This document shows, piece after piece, positions 43,346-52,196 of a stretch of DNA of 57,432 bases. The notes beneath the pieces were generated by a model. It did not search any database, was not told where the DNA came from, and saw only the letters and a program-made list of their open reading frames with translations. The stretch covers positions 1-57,432 of IMG/VR virus record IMGVR_UViG_3300046787_000804; one strand, 5' to 3'. The position numbers were made by a program, and so were the translations under genes. Numbering within the stretch: position 1 is the first letter of the stretch; each line of letters starts with the position of its first letter. The stretch comes from a virus.

Positions 43346-46260
43346 CAGTTGTTTTTCCTAAATTTCCAATTCTTATTGTCACAGTAAGCGCGCATGTCAC
43401 AGTTCTGACATTGCTTGACTGGGCGCGCCGCGATTTGATAGTCTTGCCGCTCGATACGCGCCACGATATCGTCGAAGCGCGCGATAGTTTTGCCGATGGC
43501 GCGGTCGTCCTTGGTAAACGACACGTAGGGATTACCGCCGTCCTCGCCGGTGTAGTACAGGTGCATCCGACTGACCTTCTGGCCGGTGCGCTCTTCGACG
43601 AGGTGGGCGTACACCTCCAACTGGTGCTGGTATTGACGTAGACGATCCCGGTCCTTTTCCATGTCGGGCTTCTTTTCAGACTTGAAGTCGATGATCTCGA
43701 CGGTGTCGTGCTCACCTCGAATCAGGTCGACGCTGCCCTTGAGAATGTACTGATCTTTGATGAGCGAGATCTCGACCTCGGCCTCCTTGATTCGATCCCA
43801 GTCATCTTTTTCACGCTCGTAGTAGCCTAAGACGTGTTTCTCTACCGCCTTGAGCGTTTGGGGTGCGAGGTATTGCCGTTCTCGTTTGGAGAGGTACTGG
43901 TAGTTGATGTTCAACCACGCCTGAATCTGATCGAGTGTGACCGTGGATTCTTCTCCTCGCAAGACGGCCTTGTGAATGTCTTCAATGGTTTGATGTACCA
44001 AGGTACCGAACAACTGAGCGCCAGCACGGATAGGATTGAATTCCAGTTCTTTGAAAAATCGGTATTGTTCGGCGCAATTTTCGAACACCGTGATGTGCGA
44101 GGTGAACGAGTACTCGCGCTTGAGATTGATCTGCTTGACGGCCTCGAGGGTCAACGCCGACAGATCAACGTCACGCCAACTAGGTAGTTCGTAAAACAGG
44201 CGCTCGAAGTATTTGGACGGCGATTTGCCGCGTCCCTGTTTTTCTTGGGCAGCCAGTACCAACAGATTTTGGGCGCGGGAGAAGGCTGTGTAGAACAGTC
44301 GCCAGAAATCGAAGTTCTTGATGTGGTCAAGCGGTTCGAAGCGTTCCTTGGACAAGTAGCCGCCGTCTTCCAACAGTACATCAAGCGCGCCGTACTGCTT
44401 GCGTGGCACCGCTTCCAGCGAACCGCACATCACGACCGGAAACTCCAGCCCCTTGGACTGGTGAATGGTCAGGAACGAGACGCAGCCCTTGGGCGCGTAC
44501 TCGGCCTCATCCTCGTACTCGCCGATGCCACCATCCTGCAAGAAGCGCAGGAACTGGTTGAACAAGTCGCGCAGATTTTTTTCCAGCCATTCCGGATTGA
44601 GCACGCTGACAAAGTGTAGGTACTCGAACTTGGTGAGCAACTTGGAGAAAGTGCCAAGGTTGCGCGCGGCACGCCCCTTATCCACGCCTTGCACGGCCTC
44701 CTCAGTGAGGAAGCGCGAGAACAGCGGGAACTGCAGCAACTGATAGAACAGGCCGGAGAAGGAGTAGTCGGTGTTTTGCGTCAACACGGCGTGGCGTTTG
44801 GCCAGCGGGCGTGCCCAGTCCAGCAGCGGCTTGTTTTCCGGCTTGCGCAGTTCATCGATGAAGGGTTTGAAGCACTGGTGATCGTAGTAGTCCCAGATGG
44901 GCAGCGAGACGCCTTCGGCCCATGCCCGCACTTTGGGAAACTGAGGGAACAGGAAGATCAGTGCGCCGATCATTAGGCGAATTTCCTCGCGATCGAAAAA
45001 CATGTTCGAGCGGGGCGAGAAGACGGGGACGCCCTGCTCTTCGAGGAAGCATGCCAGCGCCACGACCTTGTCGTTCTTGACCGAGCGGAACAAGAAGGCC
45101 ACCTGATTCCAGTCCGCGAGCTGGCCCGAGGACTTCAGGCCATTGAGGAAGGCCAACACCTCGGCGTGCCAATTGGTGGTGTCATCCTTGTCATCACTGG
45201 CCGCCAGTCGCACCGCCGTCGGTAGATCAGGAAAATCATCTTCGCGTGGGACGATCTGCTTGGCAAAGCGAAACACACGCGTGCCGTCGTCCCATACCTG
45301 CTCCTTCATCCACTCGTTGTAGAGGCGGATGATGTCCGGGTGTGAGCGATAGTTGACGGTCAGTTTGACCTGCTTACATTGCCCGTCGTTGAACAGTGCC
45401 GGGAACTCCAAAATGTTGCGAATAGTGGCCCCGCGAAAACGGTACAAGCCCTGGTCGTCGTCGCCCACCACGCACAGATTGCGGTGCTCGCCCGCCAGCA
45501 GCAGAAGAATCCGTTCCTGAATGGTGTTGGTGTCCTGGTACTCGTCCACCATCAGGTGCGTGAGTTTTTCGCGCAGTTGCGCCAAAACCTCGGGGCGCTT
45601 TTCCAGCAACTGCAGGGCCTCGTATTGGATGCCAGAAAAATCCAGAGAGTTGTGCTCGTTCAACAGTTCTTGATACTTAGCGAAGCAAGTGGCCAGTGCG
45701 CGGATTTCTGGCTCGGGAGCAGCCACCAGCGTGGCTGCGTCAAGCGCTTCTTCGCTGACCTTGTTGAGCCACTTGAGCAAGTTCTCCGACTGGGTCCAGC
45801 GGCCTGTCTGGTCGTCGCCCATGACTAGCTCGGCGTCCGGCAATCCACGGAAGTCTTTGATGTGTTGGTACAGGAAGTACTGCTGATCGAATTGGTCAAA
45901 CAGCGTGAAGCTGCGTTTGAGCCGGGTGAATTCGCGGTAGTCTTCCAGCAGCCGCAGGCAGATGGAATGGAACGTGCCGAGATACATCTCGTTCAGGTTG
46001 AACTGGATGTTCAACTCGGCGAGCCGGTTAGAGATGCGGGTTGTGAGCTCGCGCGCAGCTTTGTCGGTGAAGGTGACGACCAGCAGTGATTCGGGGGCGA
46101 CTCCCTTGTGTGTGATGAGATAGACGATCCGCTCGACCAGCGTGAAGGTTTTTCCCGATCCGGGCCCCGCGATGATGAGCACTGGGCCATCGGTGGCCAG
46201 AATGGCCTCAAGCTGCTGAGGATTGGCCTTGGACTGGAGTGCGGTTGCGTTCGCGCTCAT
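43345..46260 (-). CDS. UvrD/PcrA-type helicase with C-terminal Cas4-like nuclease
   Basis: A 971-aa SF1 helicase. Walker A is GPGSGKT at 32-38, with DEYQDTN (motif II) and VTFTDKAARELTTRI. The C-terminal ~250 residues are a RecB/Cas4-type nuclease: FENCAEQYRF, VEIIDFKSEKK with the D-x-K core, QLEVYAHLV, and CQNCDMRAYC, giving four Cys for an Fe-S cluster. It belongs to the same operon as the type III system, overlapping both neighbours by 4 nt. It may process DNA ends made by restriction; this is an inference. Confidence 0.88.
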   Translation of the reverse strand: MSANATALQSKANPQQLEAILATDGPVLIIAGPGSGKTFTLVERIVYLITHKGVAPESLLVVTFTDKAARELTTRISNRLAELNIQFNLNEMYLGTFHSICLRLLEDYREFTRLKRSFTLFDQFDQQYFLYQHIKDFRGLPDAELVMGDDQTGRWTQSENLLKWLNKVSEEALDAATLVAAPEPEIRALATCFAKYQELLNEHNSLDFSGIQYEALQLLEKRPEVLAQLREKLTHLMVDEYQDTNTIQERILLLLAGEHRNLCVVGDDDQGLYRFRGATIRNILEFPALFNDGQCKQVKLTVNYRSHPDIIRLYNEWMKEQVWDDGTRVFRFAKQIVPREDDFPDLPTAVRLAASDDKDDTTNWHAEVLAFLNGLKSSGQLADWNQVAFLFRSVKNDKVVALACFLEEQGVPVFSPRSNMFFDREEIRLMIGALIFLFPQFPKVRAWAEGVSLPIWDYYDHQCFKPFIDELRKPENKPLLDWARPLAKRHAVLTQNTDYSFSGLFYQLLQFPLFSRFLTEEAVQGVDKGRAARNLGTFSKLLTKFEYLHFVSVLNPEWLEKNLRDLFNQFLRFLQDGGIGEYEDEAEYAPKGCVSFLTIHQSKGLEFPVVMCGSLEAVPRKQYGALDVLLEDGGYLSKERFEPLDHIKNFDFWRLFYTAFSRAQNLLVLAAQEKQGRGKSPSKYFERLFYELPSWRDVDLSALTLEAVKQINLKREYSFTSHITVFENCAEQYRFFKELEFNPIRAGAQLFGTLVHQTIEDIHKAVLRGEESTVTLDQIQAWLNINYQYLSKRERQYLAPQTLKAVEKHVLGYYEREKDDWDRIKEAEVEISLIKDQYILKGSVDLIRGEHDTVEIIDFKSEKKPDMEKDRDRLRQYQHQLEVYAHLVEERTGQKVSRMHLYYTGEDGGNPYVSFTKDDRAIGKTIARFDDIVARIERQDYQIAARPVKQCQNCDMRAYCDNKNWKFRKNN

Positions 46261-46481
46261 TCCACCCCCTCGTTGCCATCCACAGTCGTCTTGCTGATGC
46301 TGCTGGCGATCCACTGCTTCAGATCGCTCTGCCTGAAGCGCCATGTCCCTCCGAGCTTAAAGGCAGGGAGTTTGCCACTGGCGGTCAGACGATAGACCGT
46401 GCGTTTGCTTGCCTTCAGATAAGCAGCAACCTCATCAATCGTGAGGATCTCGTCCGGTTGGTCGCTCATCAGCCTTCCCAT
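46257..46481 (-). CDS. HTH (AlpA/excisionase-like) regulator
   Basis: A 74-aa protein with ILTIDEVAAYLKASKRTVYR and SGKLPAFKLGGTWRFRQSDL, the HTH_17 excisionase-type winged helix. It is first in the restriction operon and overlaps the helicase start as ATGA. It may regulate the operon; an alternative start is 12 nt downstream (MSDQPDEIL). Confidence 0.78.
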   Translation of the reverse strand: MGRLMSDQPDEILTIDEVAAYLKASKRTVYRLTASGKLPAFKLGGTWRFRQSDLKQWIASSISKTTVDGNEGVE

Positions 46482-46538
46482 GTCATTTGCACCGATCTTG
46501 GTTCGTTCTATATCTTGTCATAATATTCTGAAATTGAG

Positions 46539-46557
46539 CAAGCTTGGGCAAACTTGG
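46539..46557. promoter_or_regulatory. Tandem CAAGCTTGG / CAAACTTGG sites in a divergent promoter
   Basis: In the 86-bp gap between the divergent HTH gene and the sacsin-like gene, CAAGCTTGG (46539-46547) and CAAACTTGG (46549-46557) are direct repeats exactly one helical turn (10 bp) apart. This suggests a cooperative binding site, perhaps for the HTH protein. The nearby TTGTCATAATATT is AT-rich and promoter-like. Confidence 0.45.
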
Positions 46558-46567
46558 CATTAATTAG

Positions 46568-49500
46568 ATGCCGGACCGTGAGGGGGCGATGGTGGCATCG
46601 AACTACGAGGCGATCTGCGAAGAAAATCAGCGGCGCTATGGCACTGACATCGGTCGGATTGGCCCGATGCTGCTCGCCGACCGCTACGACGATAGGACGC
46701 ACTTCATTTTTGAACTGCTTCAGAATGCGGAGGATGCGCTCAGTCGACGGGGTGATGCGTCCGGGCCGCGCAAGGTCACTTTCGAATTGGCCCCGACCCG
46801 GTTGTCTCTTTCCCACTTCGGCAGGCCGTTCGACGAGGCCGATGTGCGAGGCGTGTGTGGCATTGCCGAAAGCACCAAGGACAAGTTCTCCATTGGTCGG
46901 TTCGGTATCGGTTTCAAGTCCGTCTATACATTCACCGACTGTCCTGAGATTCATTCCGGCGAAGAGGATTTCGCCATCAAGGACTACGTGCAGCCACGGC
47001 GGGCAGCTCGAACGGAACGCGAGGCGGGTGAAACGCAAATTGTCCTCCCGCTCAAGGCTGGCGACGACACCGCGCAGGAGGAAATAACGGCAGGGTTCCG
47101 ACATCTGGGCCCCGGCGCACTATTGTTCTTGAGGCACATCGAAGAGATCAACTGGAGCGTCAAGGGTGGTGCGTCCGGGTTTTACCTGCGCAATAGCCCT
47201 GAAGCGTTCGGAAACAACGTCCATCGCATCACGGTGATCGGCCAAGAGAGTGGAAAAACCGAAGTTGATCAGAACTGGCTGGTGTTTCACCGCGAAATGT
47301 TCTCGGATACGCAAGATGCTGTCGGTCGCGTTGAGATAGCGTTTTCGCTGGTCGCGGTCAAAGACCAACCAGGTCGCTGGGTGGTTCAGCCAGTGGCTTC
47401 GTCGCCTCTGGTGGTGTTCTTCCCGACAGTCGTGCAGACCAATCTCGGCTTTCTTGTGCAGGGGCCGTATCGCACGACACCCAGTCGCGACAATATTCCA
47501 CGCGGAGAGCCTTGGAATCAGCATCTGGTCAAGGAAACATCCAGCCTGCTGGTGGATGCACTGCGTTGGTTGCGAGACAACGCGATGCTGGACACCTCAG
47601 CTTTGCGTTGTTTGCCTCTTGATCGAGACAAATTTCCCGCAGATGCGATGTTCGCTCCCATTTTCGAGGGCGTTCGGCAGGCCCTGTTGAGTGAGCCGCT
47701 ACTGCCGCGCTTTGACGGTGGTTTTGTGCCAGCCTCCCAAGCGAAACTGGCGCGTACGCAGGAGTTGCGTGATCTGCTTAATCCGGGGCAGATTGAGGCG
47801 GTGTTCGGCTCCAAGGCCTCGGCGTGGCTGACTGGTGCCATTACCCCGGACAGGCAGCCGGAGATTCGCTCCTACCTGATGCAGGAACTGAACGTTGTCG
47901 AGGTGACGCCAGCCACGCTTGTTCCGCGTTTGACCAAGTCCTTTCTCGAAGCCCAATCCGACGATTGGGTGGGGCGACTCTACGAGTTTTTGAATGGCCA
48001 AGAAGCCGCCTTGCGCCGCAGTCTTGACAAGATTCCCTTGGTCCGCCTCGAAGATGGAACTCACGTCGTTGCTCGCGAGAATGGGGTGGCCAAAGCCTTC
48101 CTGCCAAGCGCCATCAAAACCGGCTTTCCAACGATTCGCCCTGCAGTGTGCGCGTCGGAAGACGCGGAAAACTTTCTCCGTGCACTCGGCATCACTGCTC
48201 CCGATCAAGTCGATGACGTGGTGTTGAACCTGTTGCCGAAGTACCGACAAGAGACGGTCTCGGTCAACGAAAAGGACTACGCAGCTGACATTGAGCGCAT
48301 TCGTAAAGCGTTCAACACCGACTCGAAAACCCAACGAGAAAGACTGATTGCCGCGTTGCGCACCACACCTTTCGTAATGGTGGTCGACGCCAGCGACGGC
48401 AAGGGATACATCGCCAAACCAGGAGAAATTTACCTTGCCACAGATCGTCTGAAGCAGCTTTTTGCAGGCGTTCCGGACGTTCTCATCGTTGATGACACGT
48501 ACGATTGCCTGCGCGGCGAGAGCTTGCGCGAGTTGCTGGAAGCGTGCGGTGCCGTCCGATACCCGCGCCCCGAGGAGGACCCGCATGCGCTCACACGAGA
48601 CGAGCGCGCTGAGCTCCGGCGACAGACGGGCCACGTAGAGACGTCAGGCATCAATGATCGTGTTGTGGATTGGGTGCTTCAAGGTTTTAGTGAGCTGATT
48701 GCCATGTTGCCAAAGCTCGCACCCGAGAAACGTGCCGAGCGCGCTCGCTTAATTTGGGAAAGTCTGGGCGATCTTGAGGAACGTCGAGGGCGCGGTATTT
48801 TTGAAGGCTCATACAGCTGGTCGCACTACGGTGACCGCAGGACGCCTCCTTTTCCGGCTGCTTTCCTTCGTCAGTTGAACAAGGAGGCTTGGGTGCCGGA
48901 TGTCAATGGCGATCTCGTTTCGCCGAATCTTCTGGTGTTCGACACTCTTGATTGGAAGCCCAACCTCTTCTTGCTGTCCAAGCTCGCATTTAAGCCACCA
49001 ATCATCGACCAGCTGGCCAAAGAAGCTGGTATCGATCCTGCTGCCCTTGATTTGCTTCGAAAGCTCGGCATTACCAGTGTGGCTGATCTGACCTCTCGGC
49101 TTGGTATCACTGGCGGATCTCCAGAGGATGAAACTTCTACAGAGGATGCGCCGTCTGATGACGTGTTGGTTGAAGATGATGCGGACGACGCCAAGCCAAC
49201 TGGTGAGGATGTCTACGACGACGCGAAGGAGCTGTATGGCGAGGGCATGCCAGACATTCCTCAGGGTACGCACGACCCGGACGGCGGCGACGGCATAACG
49301 ACTGGTTCAGGTCGTAGTGGCCACGGCGGTACTGGTACTGGAACGCCACGTGGTGGCGGTCAGGGCAACGGCGGGGTGCGCGGCGGTGGCTCTGGCGGTC
49401 ACACTGATGGTGGTGGCAAGAGCAACGAAGCCAGCAGCGGAAGACATGGACAGCGAACGCCAGGCTCGGCGGGTGGGAGACCGTTCATTTCCTATCTTGG

Positions 49501-49933
49501 CACTCATTCCGACGACGAGGAAATCGATCCAGATGGACTTGATCAGGCAACACGTATGAAGATTGAGGATCAGGCCATCTCCCTGATCATTTCGCTCGAA
49601 TCATCACTGCAACGCACGCCGGACGGCAACCCCGGTTTTGATCTCTTTGAAGCCAACCGCAATGGACAGGCTGTTCGATGGGTCGAGGTCAAGTCGATGA
49701 CGGGCAGTTTGGCTACTCGCCCCGTGGGGATATCACGCGCGCAGTTCGATTTTGCTCGCACGAAAGGGGACGCCTTCTGGCTTTACATCGTCGAGCACGC
49801 GACTTCCCCTGAAAAGGCTCGGGTGCTCAGGATTCGGAACCCCGTCGCCCATGCACGTACGTTCACTTTCGATAACGGTTGGAGCCAAATCGCCCAAACG
49901 GAACCACCAGAATCGTCTCAACCGAAAGCTTGA
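46568..49933 (+). CDS. Sacsin-like ATPase with C-terminal DUF3883
   Basis: An 1121-aa protein. The N-terminus is a GHKL (Hsp90-like) ATPase: N-box HFIFELLQNAEDA with Glu49, Asn53 and Asp56, and the glycine loop GRFGIGFKSVYTF near 115. A Gly/Asp-rich linker lies around residues 860-970 (GGQGNGGVRGGGSGGHTDGG). The C-terminus is a DUF3883 domain (GFDLFEANRNGQAVRWVEVK), a PD-(D/E)XK-like fold. Such sacsin/DUF3883 proteins occur in defence islands. It pairs with the HEPN gene 3 nt downstream. ATG 46589 (MVASNYEAICEEN) is an alternative start. Confidence 0.82.
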   Translation: MPDREGAMVASNYEAICEENQRRYGTDIGRIGPMLLADRYDDRTHFIFELLQNAEDALSRRGDASGPRKVTFELAPTRLSLSHFGRPFDEADVRGVCGIAESTKDKFSIGRFGIGFKSVYTFTDCPEIHSGEEDFAIKDYVQPRRAARTEREAGETQIVLPLKAGDDTAQEEITAGFRHLGPGALLFLRHIEEINWSVKGGASGFYLRNSPEAFGNNVHRITVIGQESGKTEVDQNWLVFHREMFSDTQDAVGRVEIAFSLVAVKDQPGRWVVQPVASSPLVVFFPTVVQTNLGFLVQGPYRTTPSRDNIPRGEPWNQHLVKETSSLLVDALRWLRDNAMLDTSALRCLPLDRDKFPADAMFAPIFEGVRQALLSEPLLPRFDGGFVPASQAKLARTQELRDLLNPGQIEAVFGSKASAWLTGAITPDRQPEIRSYLMQELNVVEVTPATLVPRLTKSFLEAQSDDWVGRLYEFLNGQEAALRRSLDKIPLVRLEDGTHVVARENGVAKAFLPSAIKTGFPTIRPAVCASEDAENFLRALGITAPDQVDDVVLNLLPKYRQETVSVNEKDYAADIERIRKAFNTDSKTQRERLIAALRTTPFVMVVDASDGKGYIAKPGEIYLATDRLKQLFAGVPDVLIVDDTYDCLRGESLRELLEACGAVRYPRPEEDPHALTRDERAELRRQTGHVETSGINDRVVDWVLQGFSELIAMLPKLAPEKRAERARLIWESLGDLEERRGRGIFEGSYSWSHYGDRRTPPFPAAFLRQLNKEAWVPDVNGDLVSPNLLVFDTLDWKPNLFLLSKLAFKPPIIDQLAKEAGIDPAALDLLRKLGITSVADLTSRLGITGGSPEDETSTEDAPSDDVLVEDDADDAKPTGEDVYDDAKELYGEGMPDIPQGTHDPDGGDGITTGSGRSGHGGTGTGTPRGGGQGNGGVRGGGSGGHTDGGGKSNEASSGRHGQRTPGSAGGRPFISYLGTHSDDEEIDPDGLDQATRMKIEDQAISLIISLESSLQRTPDGNPGFDLFEANRNGQAVRWVEVKSMTGSLATRPVGISRAQFDFARTKGDAFWLYIVEHATSPEKARVLRIRNPVAHARTFTFDNGWSQIAQTEPPESSQPKA

Positions 49934-49936
49934 TCC

Positions 49937-50626
49937 ATGTCCTCACTTAAATCCATGCCAGAAATTTCGCTGGGACACCCTGCACTCAAGCAGCGTCACC
50001 GCTTGGTGCGCGACGGCCATCCGACCAATTTGAGCCTGCGCATTCACAGAGCATTGAGCTGGCTCAATCGCGCCGAGCAGTCGGAGGACATGGATGGAAA
50101 ATTTATCTTCCTGTGGATTGCTTTCAATGCTGCCTATGCGCAGGAACTCGACGACAGCGATCGCACGTCTGACAAAGCCACCTTTACGGCTTTTCTTCAA
50201 AAGCTTTGTGACCTCGATACCAATAAGCATATCGATGGCCTGATCTGGAAAGAGTTCTCCGGCAGCATCCGTACGTTGCTCGACAACCCCTACGTTTTCC
50301 ATTTTTTCTGGGAATTCCAGCGTGGTCGGATCGGTGAGGTCGAATGGAAAGAGCGGTTCGCCAGTGCGAAGAAATCGGCACAGGTTGCCCTGACCAGCGG
50401 CAATACCCCCATGCTGCTTTCGGTCATGTTCAACCGCCTCTACACGCTACGCAATCAGTTGTTCCACGGTGGTGCGACCTGGGATGGAAAAGTCAATCGA
50501 GAACAGTTGCGTGATTGCACTCGTCTGCTGGGCAAACTCGTTCCCCTGATCATTGTGCTGATGATGGACAACCCAAACGCGCTGTGGGGTGACGCTGTCT
50601 ATCCCGTCGTCGATCAGAATACCTAA
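49937..50626 (+). CDS. HEPN-domain protein
   Basis: A 229-aa helical protein with the HEPN RNase motif R-x4-H at Arg172-His177 (YTLRNQLFHGGATW) and a large N-terminal helical bundle (LSWLNRAEQSEDMDGKFIFL). It starts 3 nt after the sacsin-like ATPase. HEPN proteins in such pairs are commonly RNases or effectors; the direct pairing here suggests a two-gene system, but function is not shown. Confidence 0.75.
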   Translation: MSSLKSMPEISLGHPALKQRHRLVRDGHPTNLSLRIHRALSWLNRAEQSEDMDGKFIFLWIAFNAAYAQELDDSDRTSDKATFTAFLQKLCDLDTNKHIDGLIWKEFSGSIRTLLDNPYVFHFFWEFQRGRIGEVEWKERFASAKKSAQVALTSGNTPMLLSVMFNRLYTLRNQLFHGGATWDGKVNREQLRDCTRLLGKLVPLIIVLMMDNPNALWGDAVYPVVDQNT

Positions 50627-50705
50627 CTGGGATATTTTCATCTTTGGGCTTCGATTGCCCGGCATGCCCTTGATGTGCCCCATGCTGTTTATGTACAAGG
50701 TTGCG

Positions 50706-50776
50706 GCGAAATTAGCGAAATTAGCGAAATTAGTGTGCTGACAAGCACTTACGACCGATTCATCTCCGCGAAATTA
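50706..50776. repeat. GCGAAATTA iteron-like repeats
   Basis: Three perfect tandem copies of the 9-mer GCGAAATTA at 50706-50732, and a fourth at 50768-50776 followed by a degenerate GCGAAAAAA. They lie in the 168-bp gap between the HEPN gene and the 3' end of the DUF3987 gene. They could be iterons or partition sites for the adjacent ParB/RepB proteins. Confidence 0.7.
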
Positions 50777-50794
50777 GCGAAAAAATCCCCCGCC

Positions 50795-52192
50795 TTACTC
50801 TGTGGCCAGTCGGTACACCCGCTGTGGCGCACCCGGTGCACCGTCGGCGCGTTCACCCCACTGCACTGTGATCTTGGGTGGCGAACTGGCCAGCAGGTGC
50901 TCAAGGCTGGCATCAATCCGTGCCTTTGGCACCTTACCCCGGAAACATTCCGAGCTGATTTGGCTGCGTGTGGCCTGCCCGTGCCCGTGCTCGTGCAGGA
51001 AGGTCAACACACGGTTTGCCAGTTCCTGCACTTGCGTCAGTTTTGTATCTTCAGCGGCGCTGCTGAACACGAAGCGCACAGACGCCGTTGCGTGCTGAAT
51101 CCAAGCCATCGCGGCGTCGATGTGCGGGACATCAATGCGGGTTTGCAGGTCAGTCAGTGCCATCAGCATGGCCAGCCGGAGCAGCATAGGCGCGCGACGC
51201 TCCAACATTGCACCAATTGCACCATCGTCGACGCCATCGTGCAGTTCACCCCGGTAGAGCTGGGCGTAGCGCCACTGCGCCTGCGGCGTCAGTTCCATCT
51301 TCAGGTGTTCACGTTCGTCGTGCCGGGCAGCGCGGACGAAGGCCAGCACCTCCAGCGTTCGACTCGCCAGATGCTCGACCACCGCTTGCGGCGTTTCCTT
51401 CGGAAACGGCAACATCCGCGACCGCTCGGCCCAGATCATGAGAAACCGGTTGGCAAAACCGTTGCTCATTTCGCGGGCGCTCATCAAGCCCCTCAGTTCG
51501 CTGGGCGAGATCGCACCGCTCAGGCAGACATGCGGATCGCTGGCGTAGACCCGGTTGGATTTCGTGGCAGGTTTCAGGTCGATACCGTCCCAGCAATCAC
51601 GCAGCGCCGCCGACAGTGTGTTGCCATCGCGCCGTCCCTGATGCAGCACGTTAGCGAATTCGGATTCAACCACCCACAGTCGCTTGTCCTCAATGGCGGG
51701 GACGTCATGCCGACCTTGCCGGTAGCCGTCGTGGATCAGCGCCGCCAGACCTTCGCGCGTGGACAATCCGCCTCGGTGGACTTGAGGCGCGAACACATCA
51801 TCGGTTGCCCGCAAAGCCGCGTCGATGCGTAGCACCAGCGACACCGCGTCGCCCTTGCGCCCACGACCGGAACGCCCGATGTGCAGGCAGAATAACCGAG
51901 TGTGGTGCCGGGTGTTGCCGATGGGCAGGTACACGCCACGCCCGACCGCGCAAGACAGATACGCCATGAAGTTCGCCGCTATGGCGTGGGCATTCGTCTC
52001 TGTCCCTTCACTGCCCGCTCGGGCCACATCGCCAACCAGGCCATACAGGCAGATGGGGTCAGGTTGTGGTGCATTGCGATGGGTGTGGGGTGAATCGTCA
52101 TCCATCTGCTCGTCACCGGAAGATGAGTTGACTTTGGCTCCGTCAAGTAGACCTTGCGCTGTCGGTGGGGGCAAAAAATCGCTGCTGTGCAT
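50795..52192 (-). CDS. DUF3987 (replication-associated ATPase-like) protein
   Basis: A 465-aa protein. The central part (FCLHIGRSGRGRKGDAVSLV) is a degenerate Walker A-like loop near residue 105. LWVVESEFANVLHQGRRDGN and SDPHVCLSGAISPSELRGLM are typical of DUF3987 proteins, found on plasmids and mobile elements and related to primase/helicases. It ends the recombinase-ParB-RepB operon, 4 nt after the RepB-like gene. Confidence 0.8.
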   Translation of the reverse strand: MHSSDFLPPPTAQGLLDGAKVNSSSGDEQMDDDSPHTHRNAPQPDPICLYGLVGDVARAGSEGTETNAHAIAANFMAYLSCAVGRGVYLPIGNTRHHTRLFCLHIGRSGRGRKGDAVSLVLRIDAALRATDDVFAPQVHRGGLSTREGLAALIHDGYRQGRHDVPAIEDKRLWVVESEFANVLHQGRRDGNTLSAALRDCWDGIDLKPATKSNRVYASDPHVCLSGAISPSELRGLMSAREMSNGFANRFLMIWAERSRMLPFPKETPQAVVEHLASRTLEVLAFVRAARHDEREHLKMELTPQAQWRYAQLYRGELHDGVDDGAIGAMLERRAPMLLRLAMLMALTDLQTRIDVPHIDAAMAWIQHATASVRFVFSSAAEDTKLTQVQELANRVLTFLHEHGHGQATRSQISSECFRGKVPKARIDASLEHLLASSPPKITVQWGERADGAPGAPQRVYRLATE

Positions 52193-52196
52193 TCAT

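Noticed and set aside
43345-46260. CRISPR-Cas locus suggested by the Cas4-like domain
   Set aside because: The domain is the C-terminal part of a UvrD helicase; there are no cas1/cas2 genes and no spaced repeat array.
50675-51832. A 385-codon plus-strand frame opposite the DUF3987 gene
   Set aside because: The minus strand encodes a recognisable DUF3987 protein in an operon; the plus frame has no coherent domain.
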